A stretch of 44,401 nucleotides of DNA from Zygnema cylindricum (GCA_037447655.1 JBBHKE010000139.1:1-44401); one strand, 5' to 3'. Positions 33,514 to 44,261 are shown, numbered from the stretch's first letter. A program made the numbers and translations. The notes: generated from the sequence alone by a model not told the origin.

Positions 33514-33603
33514 AGGTCTAATCTTAGCCTACTCCCTGTCTCCTTGTGTAGCATAGGCAGGTCTAATCTTAGCCTACTCCTTGTCTCCTTGTGTAGCATA
33601 GGC
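33514..33603. repeat. 45-bp tandem duplication
   Basis: Two near-identical units beginning AGGTCTAATCTTAGCC. Confidence 0.9.
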
Positions 33604-33756
33604 AACCATGGCTCTAGCTCCCTCTCCAGTCTTCAGTGACTGCAACAAGTGTGGGGAATTGAGAGTAGAGTGAGAAGCAGGCTGCCTTTGCTATTTTACT
33701 TTTTTTTTTCCTGTTCAGACTTAGAAAATATATAACAAAAACCTTTAGTTTCTACA

Positions 33757-35064
33757 ACCAGCTCACCAGTTTTACTTACATGTATCGATATAATATAGAA
33801 CACCTAAATCATTCACCAAAAAACGAGTCATAAACCGAATTTTGATATAAGCTCTTTGGTTATTGTATAACGATTCCTTACGTTTTCGTGGCCGTCGCGT
33901 CCTTCTATGAAATTAATGGAATTTCACAATGTGGTCTTGAATGCTAACCCGCAAGCAGCTCTAAGAAATGCCTTTTGAAAACAAATGGCATGTCGCCTTC
34001 TCGGCCCCCTCCGAGGGCTCCGCTCCCATCTTTACTGTTTTAGGTCGCGGGTAATGATAGGATGTTCCTACAAATCGCAGTCTTAATCGCGACAATGATT
34101 TATTGTCCACCTAGTTCGTCGTGAATTAACATCTCACCTACTATCAACCAATTCTTGACAAATTTTTTTTGTGCATTTAATGATCATAATTCCAAATTGT
34201 CTCGAGATCTCAAAGTGTTGACATTTGAATCTTCCATAATTTTATGATCATAGGCTTAAAATCCACTTAAAATCATAGGCATTGTAACAACCATAAGGGA
34301 TCAAACTTGTTTGTAAATGGGTGTTTAAGTGTTGCAAATATAGAGTTATGAATTTGGTAGACGTTCGCAAAAGATCCGCACGATTTGGAATTGTATTTTA
34401 AAAGTTATGGCGATTGGTGTATTTAGGCGACAACGCGGGGTCAAAATAACAAATGAGCGTTATTTATAGCGGATTAAGGGTCAAATTAGTAGCGGAATTT
34501 CCTGCGTACGTTCGATAAAGTACTAATAGTTTTTTGGTACGTATGACGTTTCGTTTCGTACGATTTGTAGTGCGAAACCTCATAAGTCAAAATTTTGTAT
34601 GTTACATAGGTAGTTTCGCGTGTGAAATTTATGACGCGCAAACGTGTGAAGTCGCGTTTAAAATCACAGGCACTTTTGCGCGTAAATTTTACGGAGTGAA
34701 AGTTAGCATTTGATTGTTATAAATGCTACGTAGTTACACATTTCGCAAGTTTTTGCATTGGTCGGTCTGAGTACTAACTGATCAATGATTGGCCCAAGGA
34801 AAAGCATGTTCAACAGAGCGTTGACTTTGGAGTGGCTGGTCTAAGGCGATGATGGATAAATGGTGAAGTCGAAAAGAAAAGTAGGCATCCTTTCATTTGA
34901 AAAAAATTGTGGAAATTCTTGACGAATCATGGTGTTGAGCGAGTAATACCAAACTGGAGCAATGGCATTTTGCACGGAAATCTCTAACAAACTAAGTACT
35001 GTTTAAGTAGTTAAGAGATATAATTATTTAGGAGTGGAAGGAAGAGGAAATAGACTTTAAAGGA
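33757..35064. other. No gene seen
   Basis: AT-rich sequence with scattered short frames only, no recognisable element ends. Confidence 0.5.
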
Positions 35065-35228
35065 AGGGTTGTTTCCTCCTCCCATCTTCTCCGATATGGA
35101 ATAATGCGGCGCCACGTGGCATCGTGTGACGCTATCTCCGAATGCCGCGAAAAGCTCACTTCGAGTGGCAGCTACAATGCTGGCCGTTCGATCAAAAAAT
35201 ATTTTACACGGTTCAGATTTGCGTACGC
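35065..35228 (-). mobile_element. LTR internal fragment
   Basis: Close match to 18185-18345 (TCCTCCTCCCATCTTCTCCG and CACGGTTCAGATT). It breaks off where the inverse LTR of copy D begins, so it is probably an older LTR invaded by copy D. Confidence 0.6.
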
Positions 35229-35230
35229 GC

Positions 35231-36263
35231 AACTCTGAGACCTCGATAGGTCCTTAGAATAGACAGCTCACACGAAGCCTCTAAGATAACCCTGACCCCT
35301 TTGTGTTTCAGCAAGAATAACTGCCACCCTGGCACACAAAAACTCTGACCACCTTCACCCTTGTAAAGGCAAGACTCCCCTGAGTCTATAGCAAAAAGAA
35401 TCTCTGAATTTGCTCCCCTGAGCAGTAAGTTATCAAGAGTCAAAGTTGACCTTTTTGTAAAGAAGCTTTCTGGGAGAGAGTGTCTATTCTATCAAAATTT
35501 TCTATGTCCTATCTCTCTCTAAAAAATCTATCTACTGAAGTACGACACCGTTCATAATAGTTTGCCGTACAAAAAGGTACAGGTGCCGGTGTACTTTATG
35601 TACGGCCATTGTACGACATGGCCAAGAAGTCGACACATGTCATTTTTGGATTCAATCCTGTAATTCGTGGAGATGCCGTAATCCAATGTGATTATGCCAC
35701 GTGTCAATTGACGTGACGTCGCCCGCAAATCGCTAATAACCTATTACGCGATCTCGGCATGCTTCGCGGCCGTACGATTAAACCGGAATTAAATCTTAGC
35801 TGTCATAAATTCTTGCGTGGCATTTGTTTCGCCTACAAAACAAATTGCGCGCTATCCGTTTTTGAAGTTTCGTACGCCGTACAACAAAACTATATCTATG
35901 TCCAAAAATCTCGTTAAATGAAAATATCGTACAAGTAAACATTTATATAACTATCAAACCCTATATTTCATAACCTTGGTATAGTCTATTTGGCTAAGGC
36001 TACCGGCTATTGGCAGTTTGACGGACGGTAGGTACCGGGTCAAAATCCGGAGTCCGTCAAGTACTATTTTGGTAAATATACCAATCTAGTGTCTTTCCCC
36101 GTCTGGATAGCATAGGCGGCCATGGCTCTATCTCCCTCTCCAACTTTCAGTGATTGCAACAAGTGTGGGAGCTGGAGAGAGGAGTTAGAGGCAGACTGCC
36201 TTTGCTTCTTTTCTGCATTTTTATAAAACCTAGAAAATACTAAAATAACCTTTAATTTCTAAA
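35231..36263 (-). mobile_element. 3' LTR of copia copy D, inverse orientation
   Basis: On the minus strand it runs from TTTAGAAATTAAAGG at 36263 (usual TG start mutated) to GAGGTCTCAGAGTT near 35231. A polypurine tract AAGGGGAG (36264-36271 complement) precedes it. Confidence 0.8.
35989..36050 (+). other. tRNA-like block inside LTR D
   Basis: TTTGGCTAAGGC (35989-36000), a stem CTACCG/CGGTAG, then CCGGGTCAAAATCCGG ending at 36050. Confidence 0.45.
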
Positions 36264-36276
36264 CTCCCCTTATTTT

Positions 36277-36681
36277 TTAGTCACTCTTTATTTTAAGACC
36301 ACACTTCTCCATGCAGGAAATTAGTTTAGGAGAAGGCACAGGTTTGGTCATCATATCTGCTACCATTTGACTATCTGGTTTATACTCCAAACTGATTATT
36401 TTGTTTTCTACTTTCTCCCTAACAAAGCTAAGTCTAATGTCAATGTGTTTGGCTTTAAAGTAATGTTTAAGATTGGCAGAAATGGCAATGGCAGCCTAAT
36501 TATCACAAAACACTTTTTGGACACCACTCTTAAGTTGACGAAGCTCACCAAGCAAAGACTTGACCCACATTAATTCTTTTACAGCAGAGCAAGAAGCCAT
36601 GTACTCAGCCTCCATGGTGGACTGAGCAATGACCTTTTGCTGCTTGCTGCTCAAGCAGCAAGCCCCATCACCCACATACAT
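36277..36681 (-). pseudogene. Ty1/copia RNase H fragment, copy D
   Basis: Minus-strand RNase H C-terminus: YVGDGACCLSSKQQKV, MEAEYMAS, then an in-frame TAA after FCDN (36496-36498), continuing to VADMMTKPVPSPK and a stop at 36277-36279. Its upstream part has been replaced by a minisatellite. Confidence 0.85.
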
Positions 36682-36686
36682 ACTTC

Positions 36687-36930
36687 AAAAAATAATTAAT
36701 AATAAAAAGAATAAAAGTTCACATTTTATACACTTTAAAAAATAATAAATAAAAATAATATCTAAAACTCACATTTTGTACACTTCATAAAACGATTAAT
36801 AAAAATAAGAATAAAATATCACATTTTATACACTTCATAAAATATTGAATAAAAATAATAATAAGAATTCTCATTTTGTACACTTCAAAAATTAATAAAT
36901 AAAATTAATAATAAAAATTCATTCTTGAAA
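36687..36930. repeat. 50-bp AT-rich minisatellite
   Basis: Units 36687-36736, 36737-36788, 36789-36838 and 36839-36886, plus a partial fifth. Each unit is an A/T-rich AATAAAAATAA stretch ending in CACATTTT(A/G)TACACTT. The array replaces the rest of copia copy D. Confidence 0.85.
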
Positions 36931-37325
36931 CGAACATTCTGCATTTTTTTTTTCATATCATACTTTGACTAAATTAGTGTGGGTTTCAAGTTTTCATATG
37001 TGAAGTTCTGTACCGTTGTACGTACTAAATAGGAACGATATGAATTAGTATTACAGTATTAGTACTTTTTCGTCGGTTACATTTTGCGGCGTTACCTTTT
37101 AAGTCACGGAACGAAAATCACGTCGTACGTCGCGTTTCAGAAAAATTGTCGTTATCGCTGAAACAACATATTTTAACAAATTTTTATTTTATAAAATACA
37201 ATATATCGCGATATATATCGCGATGATTTATGTTGGTCGCGTTACGATATATCGAATACTTTCCTCGATCGATATTTGATATATCGAAATTATCGCGATA
37301 TGAAACTACCTGATACCCAACACTA
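36931..37325. mobile_element. Right end of a hAT-like element (left end not found)
   Basis: Ends CTGATACCCAACACTA, which inward reads TAGTGTTGGGTATCAG, the hAT-type terminus also seen at 2890. CGATATATCG palindromes are packed next to it. The TA-flanked MITE c begins at its last two bases. Confidence 0.45.
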
Positions 37326-38162
37326 CACCGCGAATCGTAATTAGAGTAAATTACTCTAATTCGGTCGCTCGAAATTTCGACTCTATCACATCAAATAGAG
37401 TAATCGATTCTATTTTTTTCATTATTCTAATTTAGGTGAAGTTTAATTAGCGTAAAAAATTCTAATATAGGTTATTTTTAAATAGTGTGGAGTACGGACG
37501 ACGTATGACCGTGCAAAATTGTACTTTTATAAGTAAAAAGGTACAAATAATGATTTCATAGAGTCGCGCTCGCACGTGAAATCGCACTAAACAAAAAAAT
37601 CAATCACATCGAAAAAAAGCCGTTCACATAACTCTCGTCCGTCGACATCATCGTCGTCAGTGTGAACATTAACTGACATTCAATGCGACAAAAGTACTAG
37701 CGTCATAATGACGTCAATACAATACGGACTGACACATTTTGTACATATACGTAATTTAGTGTTCATAATTATCACGCAAATAATTATCGCCGACATAACC
37801 TAATATAGAATGCTTAGATAAATTAGAGTAAACGTCATATTTGAAAAAGCTCTATCACATAAACTACATCGCCAATCGCTATTAGCGTTGTGTACGCTAA
37901 TCCCGTCCCGCTTTTTTTTGTTTTTATTCTCAAATAGAATTATTCACACTATTTAAAAAAAGCCCTAATTCCTAATTAGAGTAATCGATTTCTTCCAAAA
38001 TTTCCAAATTCCCAATTAGCGTACACCACGCTAAATAATAGTATACGCTAATCAAACCTACACGCTAATAGCGATTGGCGGTGTAGCGTTCATTACTCTA
38101 ATTGTTTTTTTTGGTTTTTGTACTCTAATTTTTTCATTACTCTAATTACGATTCGCGGTGTA
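37324..38162. mobile_element. TA-flanked MITE, copy c (interrupted)
   Basis: Left TACACCGCGAATCGTAATTA, right ATTACGATTCGCGGTGTA. It follows copy a in part of its length and is split by a second MITE at 37865-38085. Confidence 0.75.
37865..38085. mobile_element. Related MITE nested in copy c
   Basis: Left TACATCGCCAATCGCTATTA; right end read inward TACACCGCCAATCGCTATTA (one difference), flanked by TA. It is a sister family with GCTATTAGCG in place of GTAATTAGAG. It interrupts copy c after CACATAAAC. Confidence 0.75.
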
Positions 38163-38397
38163 CTTTAGAGTACAGTAATGTACTGTATTGTACTGTGAAG
38201 TACATTACTGTACAGTACATTACTGTACTGTAGCTTCCGATATTACGTTGCGATTTGTTTTCCACGTACCTTTTCATTTAGCCACTTGTACGTTCACCAC
38301 TGTATATTTCTGTACTTTTTTAGCAAAACTCGCCACGTGTTCCAGTCTAGTAGAGTCTTGCACAAGTCTTCTCCTGTTACTTCGAAATTTCCTGTAT

Positions 38398-38577
38398 TCC
38401 ATCTCTCCCTCCCTTTTCTTACTCCCATTCCCTCTCTCCCCATCCCTCTCCCCATCCCTCTCCTTCCCTCCCCTCCCTCCCTCCCTCTCCCTCCCTCCCT
38501 CCCTCTCCCTCCCTCCCTCCCTCCCTCTCCCTCCCTCCCTCCCTCTCCCTCCCTCTCCCTCCCTCTCCCTCCCTCAT
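38398..38577. repeat. Polypyrimidine tract with G-quadruplex potential on the minus strand
   Basis: CCCTCCCTCCCTCTCCCT-type repeats ending about 60 bp before the ATG at 38636. The opposite strand carries many consecutive GGGA units, a G-quadruplex-forming pattern in the promoter or 5' UTR position. Confidence 0.8.
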
Positions 38578-38635
38578 ACACAAGTGCACACGCTACACAG
38601 TCCCTTACGCACATACACACGCCACGTGGTGAGCT

Positions 38636-38661
38636 ATGAGTCATCACAGTGGAGGAAGCTT

Positions 38662-38692
<31 letters not shown>

Positions 38693-38801
38693 TCCTCCGG
38701 GGGAGGCTTCGGAGGTTCATCCAGCCGTTCATCTGGAAGCTTCGGACACCACCACAACAAATCGCACGGCTCCTCCTATGTCCCTGTTGGACCGATACAA
38801 G
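38636..38801 (+). CDS. Unrecognised multi-exon membrane-type protein, exon 1
   Basis: The ATG at 38636 opens a Gly/Ser/His-rich N-terminus (MSHHSGGSFGGGGG, later FGHHHNKSHGSS) of 55 residues ending YVPVGPIQ. Exon end CAAG|GTAGAG, phase 1. I chose this start because the frame is closed upstream and the phase fits exon 2. Seven consecutive exons join in one open frame of 253 codons (38636-44344), which argues for a real gene. The encoded protein has a low-complexity head, a hydrophobic segment in exon 2, and a beta-rich region in exons 5-7. No family is certain. The exon 5-7 part faintly recalls the extracytosolic domain of APD-type membrane RING E3 ligases, which is only a guess. The gene continues beyond the window. 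Confidence 0.65.
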
Positions 38802-39758
38802 GTAGAGTCCATTCAAAATATTTGATTTCGTACGAAACGTAACGTACGACACGTGACGTTTGCAACATAATGAAAAAGTGCGAATTCTCGAGGAAACGCT
38901 GTATCTGGTGATCTCGTATTTTATCGATATTATTCTTATTTTTCAGGTAAAAAAAGGCGCGTATAGTACAGGGTAACCGCAGATAGCGTTTCCGTACCTT
39001 TTAGCAAATTAGCAAAAATCAAATTATGGTGTGAAATGGTACGGTTAGGGCATATTGTGGTTATCCCATACTATACAGTTGTTTTAAGTAACCTAAATCC
39101 CGCACTATATGTGTAATACAGGGGAACCAGATGTAGTGTTTTCGTGCGTTTTTTCCTTTTTTAAGCTATGGAGTTACACATGCCGTCAACCGAAAACCCT
39201 AATTCCGTCTCTTACCTCCTCTGGAGGCGTTGGAGGCTGCAGGCGAGAGAGACAGAGGGAAGGAGGGAGGGAGTGAGGGATGCAGTGAGGGAGGGAGGGA
39301 AGGAGAGAGGGAGGGAGGTAAGAAGAGGGAGAGGGAGGGAGGAAACTGGGGGAGAGGGAGATAGAGGGGAAGAGGGAGGGAGAGAAGGAGAGAAGGGGAA
39401 GCATTGAAGGCTTCAGGCAGTGTCGGGTTCAAACGCCAAATTCAAAGCATTCAACATCGAAACCTCGCTTTACGTTTTAACCGTCTTTAAACCACTTGCC
39501 ACCCCTTTTTTTTTTTCTTGATCTTTCTTTAAATTGAAAATATCTTGCTGTCGTACTGCCCTTTTTGTACAACTAGCAATATAGAAAATGGAAAAAAAAA
39601 ATTATGTTTAAAAAATTCAAAACGTTGGAACAACGTTCAAACGGGCATTTTACGTTTAAACATGAAGCCTTTAATCACTGCATTCTCTCTCTCTCACTCG
39701 CTCTCTTCCTCTCTCCTTCCCTCCTTCCCTCTCTCTTCCTCTTCGCCCCCCCCTTCTA

Positions 39759-39815
<57 letters not shown>

Positions 39816-39880
39816 CTCTCCCTCTCCCTCACTCCCTCCTTCCCTCCTTCCCTCTCTCTTCCTCTTCGCCCCCCCTTCTA

Positions 39881-39911
<31 letters not shown>

Positions 39912-40096
39912 CTCTCCCTCTCCCTCACTCTCCCTCCTTCCCTTCCCTCCCGCCTCTTTTGTTCACTGTTTTCTATTCTTTTCATTTTCCTTTTTCGAAA
40001 CCCTAATTCTCACACTCTCACCATGTAAATCTGGCGCGTATTATAAATGTTATCTAATAATTTAAGTATTATAAATACCGGGGGGTATTGGTGCAG
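38802..40096 (+). other. Intron 1 (1295 nt) with GA and CT microsatellites
   Basis: GTAGAG...GGTGCAG borders. It holds a GA-rich tract (39236-39405) and a CT-rich tract (39690-39960). The CT tract contains an approximately 110-bp tandem duplication with CTTCGCCCCCCC in each copy. Confidence 0.6.
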
Positions 40097-40291
40097 GAGG
40101 GGGGAGAGGGAGATGGACCTCAAGTTCTTCAAGTTCACAGGTGTATTGGCAGCCTGTAATTGGCTCGGCAGTGGCCGGGGCGGCGATAGGGGCGGCTGTA
40201 GCGTCAGGAGGGGGAGGGAGAGGCCAGGAGAGAAGGCGGCAGCCAGTCTTCATCTCCTTCCTGCCGATTTTGAACTTCGGCGTGGTGATAT
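40097..40291 (+). CDS. Same gene, exon 2 (hydrophobic segment)
   Basis: Acceptor TTGGTGCAG at 40096. Enters in phase 1 and gives GGGRGRWTSSSSSSQVYWQP, then VIGSAVAGAAIGAAVASGGG (residues about 76-95), a small-residue hydrophobic stretch that could span a membrane, then RGQERRRQPV and a second hydrophobic stretch FISFLPILNFGVVI (107-120). Strong donor ATAT|GTGAGT at 40292. The basic RRR after the first stretch would favour that side facing the cytosol. Confidence 0.65.
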
Positions 40292-40305
40292 GTGAGTGTG
40301 GAGGA

Positions 40306-40307
<2 letters not shown>

Positions 40308-40352
<45 letters not shown>

Positions 40353-40640
40353 CTCTCATTAGCTCTCTTTTTCTCTCTCTCTCTCTCTCTCTTCCTCTCT
40401 CCCCCCCACTCCTTCTTCCTCCTCTCGCTTCCCCCCTCCATTCCTCCTCCTCTCTTGTGCTCTCCTCCCTCTCTTCCCTCTCTCTGCACTTCTCCCTCCC
40501 TTCCTCCCTCACCCTTGCCTTCCCCTCTCCCTCTCCCTCTTCCTCTCCCTCTCCCTCTTCCTCTCCCTCTCCGTCTGCCTCTTCCTCTCCCCCTCCTCTT
40601 CCCTGTGCTTCTCTTCTCCTTTCCCTCTCCCTCAACCTGC
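40308..40640. repeat. CT-rich microsatellite in intron 2
   Basis: Starts 16 bp after the exon 2 donor with an uninterrupted CT dinucleotide run, then passes into CTCCCTCTCC repeats. All frames through it are low-complexity Ser/Leu. Confidence 0.9.
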
Positions 40641-41305
40641 TTTTATGCCTCTGAAACGGTTGTGTTAAAGTTTTCTTTTTCTCTCTTTAGGTTTCCTATG
40701 TCAGTAAAATATCTCCTTTTTTTTTATTTCGGTGGTAAGTTATGTGCAGTTTTATGTTTCTGAATCAATCCCAAATTTCTAAATTTTGTTTCAGAAGATT
40801 TTTTGTGAAATCCGTTTGCCAGCTATTTGCAAAAGGAAAAAAAATGTTAATTTAATAGGTTGGAAACAGTTTTTTTAGCGTCTATTTGCCTTTTCGTCCG
40901 TTACTTGTTTAGAAACGTATTTATAACGATTTAGGTTTTTTAGGGTGTTTTTTTTTTTGTTAACTCCTTACAATATTGGGGTAGGGTTTTGGAGGAGGTT
41001 TTGCAGTGTCCTTTTTCTTGTTTCTTTCGAACAAATCAGAAACTATACAATTGGGAGTGAAAGAACAACGACTCATATCGAGCAATTGGTTTTTTTGTGA
41101 CTCAATGAAGGTGTGTTTGTCGTATTTTTACATCCTGAATGGATAATTCTATCTGTTCATTTAGAGAAGTCAAACTATGTTAGGAACTTTACAACCTTCG
41201 AATTTTGTTTTTTTTATCGGTTTATGTAGAGAAGTTTAAACTATGTTAGGAGCTTTTTTTTGTTTTGTGTGCTTTTTGGTATTGGCTGAAATTGTTCATT
41301 GTCAG

Positions 41306-41319
41306 TGGAAATGTCTGAG
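41306..41319 (+). CDS. Same gene, 14-nt microexon (exon 3)
   Basis: TGGAAATGTCTGAG lies between acceptor TTCATTGTCAG and donor GTAAGA. Its length (2 mod 3) is exactly what is needed to join exon 2 (ends phase 1) to exon 4 (starts phase 0). It adds LEMSE. Without it the open frame of exon 4 could not be reached from exon 2. Confidence 0.55.
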
Positions 41320-41397
41320 GTAAGAATTGTTCAACTATGGAAAAAATTGAATGGATAAAAAGGGGAAGTCTTTACAGGCGTTTAAAGTACACCGTGA

Positions 41398-41600
41398 ATT
41401 GCTATTAGTGTTATCCACACTATTTTTAGTGCCGGTTATTTTTGCCCCTGGGGCGTAAAACACTGTTAAGGATACTGACGCTTGTAGTGGTTCACAGTGT
41501 TCCTTTCCTTTTTTTTTAAGTATTTACTTTAATGCCTACACGGCTCATTAAATATTTACCTTTATTAGTGTTGTCCACACTATTCATGAACCGAAGCTAC
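41398..41600. mobile_element. Diverged MITE end in intron 3
   Basis: TACACCGTGAATTGCTATTA at 41398 is the left end of the nested-MITE family, and ATTAGTGTT(A/G)TCCACACTA occurs twice (about 41401 and 41565). No clear right terminus was found. Confidence 0.35.
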
Positions 41601-42564
41601 AAAATCTCTATGAAAAAGTGAGTTGAAGGCATTTGTTTGCCTCTAAACATGAGTCAGTGTGTAACTCACTTCAATTGGAATTGTCATTTCAATATTAGGG
41701 TGTTTTATTATTCTAGCTTAAATTAGCAAATGTCGATGGCCATTTAATTAGCAAATTATCCGTGTCCCGTTAATTTATGCCTTACTAAAGATTGTGAACG
41801 TTGATAGGTCATGAACACCGATTCCGGTGTCATTTTTTTGATTCTTTGATCTTCCATGCATGAAATTCGTTAATAGCTCGACATCCGTATAAGAGCATTT
41901 GTTTATATTTTTTGAAGTAAATTGCCGGATCATAAAAAAACCATCGATGATAAAACCTTGACACTATTTGGTTTGATCCACACTAAGTTCTGTGGATATG
42001 GAGTTCGTTAAATGGTGATCAATGGATCTCCATGTTTGGAGAGTTTTCATTTTCCAATGTGAAGCAACAGATCAACAATAAACCTAAATCTGTCGTATTT
42101 TAGGGTTTCTAAATCAACATCACCTATTTAGCCGTGCTAAATGTGAACCAGTAAATTATTAATAAACCTATATCTGTTGTATTTTAGGTTTCTAAATCAT
42201 CATCACCAATTTTAGCTTTATCAACGCTAATTTAATGCATGAACTCTAGTTCAGTTCATAAACAACCTTCAAACAAGTTTCTGAACACTTTTTAATGACC
42301 TTTTGTGTTTTAAACGCGCATAAGTATATCCGATTTCTAGATTGAGATAAAAGAAACAATTTGGAGTTGTAGGAGAGTTTAAAACATTTTCACTTTTGCC
42401 TTACGTTGAAGTCGTTTTCCTGTTTTTATGTTTCAATTTTTTAGGGTTTTCTGTGACTCTAAATATAGATCATTCACTTGGTAAGTTTTTTTTAGGAACC
42501 TAACCCTAGTTTTTTTTAAAAAACCTAAACCTAGTTTTTTCTATTGCGGTTTATTTTATTACAG

Positions 42565-42696
42565 GTAGTTCCCTTAAGTGGAGCTTCTGGTTTACCGACT
42601 TATTTGTATACTTTTTCTCGAACTCCTCGTCTTCGAGCATTTTCAAAATGGACCGAAAACTATTCTCCTTTGGTTGTTCGCAAAAATGGATACGAG
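42565..42696 (+). CDS. Same gene, exon 4
   Basis: Acceptor TTTTATTACAG at 42564, donor GAG|GTACTT at 42697. 132 nt, 44 codons, phase 0 in and out. Encodes VVPLSGASGLPTYLYTFSRT, then basic PRLRAFSKWTENYSPLVV and RKNGYE. Base composition is less AT-rich than the introns around it. Confidence 0.65.
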
Positions 42697-43235
42697 GTAC
42701 TTATAAGCCTTCAAGAAAAATGAATCTTTCCTTTTTTTTTATTATGTATTTTGTTTTTTTATCGAATACCTGCCATTTTTTTTATCTATTGGACGAAATT
42801 GAGATGTTATATTGCAATTGGGAAATAGAAAAATATAAAACAAAATGTCTTCTCAATTTCAAGGCTCGAAATTTGAGAGGTATATAATATGTGTGGGACT
42901 TCATATGTATAATAATATAGTGAATGTTTGTATGCATGCATGTATATTATATTATTGTAGTCACTTTTATTGTTTAGTGACTTTTTCTAATTTTTGGGGT
43001 TGTCCCTCTCTCTCCCTCTATCTCCCTCTCTCTGTACTGAATCTTGGTTTGATGTTTAAGAAATCCTTTCGTTCAGTTTGCCTGAGTTCGTCTGTTTGTT
43101 TTTTTAATAGTTTTTCCTTTTTTTACTTCTTTTTGCTTCTTTTTACTCCTTTTTATTTGTAGATCTGGTTATTTTGTTAATTTTTATCGATTTGGTTATA
43201 ATATTTTTCGGGGGTGGAGAGGGGGAAATTTTCAG

Positions 43236-43329
43236 AGCTGGATGTTTTGGTTTAACAGCGGTTCAAAAATAAAATTTTCGTACGATCTTCAATCGAGAGG
43301 TTCTGAATTGGAATTAGTGGTGATAAAAG
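43236..43329 (+). CDS. Same gene, exon 5
   Basis: Acceptor AAATTTTCAG at 43235, donor AAAG|GTAAGG at 43330. Phase 0 in, 1 out. Encodes SWMFWFNSGSKIKFSYDLQS, then RGSELELVVIK. The alternating hydrophobic pattern predicts beta strands. Confidence 0.7.
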
Positions 43330-43339
43330 GTAAGGATAC

Positions 43340-43353
43340 TCTCTCTCTCTCTA

Positions 43354-43418
<65 letters not shown>

Positions 43419-43425
43419 CTCTCCC
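43340..43425. repeat. CT/GT microsatellite in intron 5
   Basis: Begins about 10 bp after the donor. CT run followed by a short GTGTGTGTG. Confidence 0.9.
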
Positions 43426-43605
43426 ATTTTACCACCGATTCTGGAGAAATGGTGTCCATACTTTATGAATTAATAATCAATACAAAAAAAACAACCATTT
43501 ATGCCAATTCTTTGATAAGGAACACTAATATTATTTTTCGGACACTTAGGGTCTATTTTTTTTTTGGCATCATTCAGATCTGATTAGAGTTTGAAATTGA
43601 GTCCA

Positions 43606-43629
43606 CCTGTTTTTTTTTTTTTTTTTTTT

Positions 43630-43677
<48 letters not shown>

Positions 43678-43678
43678 C
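43606..43678 (+). other. Very long poly-T acceptor tract
   Basis: About 70 nt of almost pure T ending TTTTCAG directly before exon 6. It is an extreme polypyrimidine tract and likely length-variable. Confidence 0.85.
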
Positions 43679-43680
43679 AG

Positions 43681-43755
43681 GAGGCGATAGTATGAAGGAA
43701 TGGGAGGATGATCCTAGCGGCTATAATTCTTACAAATCCCATATCAGAATTACAA
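43681..43755 (+). CDS. Same gene, exon 6
   Basis: Acceptor TTTTTTTCAG at 43680. The donor is probably ACAA|GTACAT at 43756 (weaker than the others), with phase 1 in and out. Encodes GGDSMKEWEDDPSGYNSYKS, then HIRIT. The W-x(3)-P spacing after a beta strand is the feature that recalls APD-type domains. Confidence 0.6.
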
Positions 43756-43761
43756 GTACAT

Positions 43762-44035
43762 CTTGTTCCTCCTTCCTCTCTCTCCCTTTCTCTCCCTCTT
43801 TCTCTCTCTCCCTCTCTCTCTCGCTCTTTCCCTCTCTCTTTCTCCCTCATTTCGCTCTCTCCCTCTCTCTTTCTCCCTCATTTCGCTCTCTCCCTCTCTC
43901 TCTCCCTCTCGCTCTCTTTCTCTTTCTCTCTTCCTCGTTCTCTCTGCCTCTCTCTCTCTCTCTCCCCCTCCCTCCTTCCCCTCCCCCCTCTCCCTCTCCC
44001 CCTCTCTCTCCTCGTTTTCCCTCTCTCTTTTCGTT
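43762..44035. repeat. CT-rich microsatellite in intron 6
   Basis: Starts a few bases after the donor. It includes a tandem pair of about 31 bp, each with CTCCCTCATTTCGCTCTC. Confidence 0.9.
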
Positions 44036-44261
44036 CTGGGAGCTTCAGACTTCTTCATGTATTATTTTAATAAATGTGATTTTTTTTATCATTATTATTA
44101 TTATATACAAAATGCTTCCTTGTATTTTATATCCTTTTTAAAATAAAGAAGTTAAAAGCTAGAAGTTAGGAAGTAAAAGTTAATTAGTGAGTTAGAAGTT
44201 TTTTTATTTTTTGTAATTTCTGACCTGACTTTTTTTTTTTTTTTGGTTTCAATTTTTGCAG

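Larger units (their letters stand above)
33040..33756 (-). mobile_element. Copia-related LTR, inverse orientation, truncated
   Basis: Read on the minus strand it starts TGTAGAAACTAAAGG at 33756 and follows the LTR through the GCCATGG block, the tRNA-like block and the GGATGACACGTGGCG region. It is lost near 33040. A 45-bp direct duplication (33514-33558 and 33559-33603) is private to this copy. Confidence 0.7.

Noticed and set aside
38188-38805. Ser/Pro/Leu-rich frame overlapping exon 1
   Set aside because: It runs through the CCCT tract in another frame. The Gly/His frame joins consistently to six further exons.
40691-40734. Alternative 44-nt exon with good borders (TTTAG...GTAAGT)
   Set aside because: Its length also restores phase, but read in the phase left by exon 2 it contains a TAA, so the 14-nt microexon is preferred.
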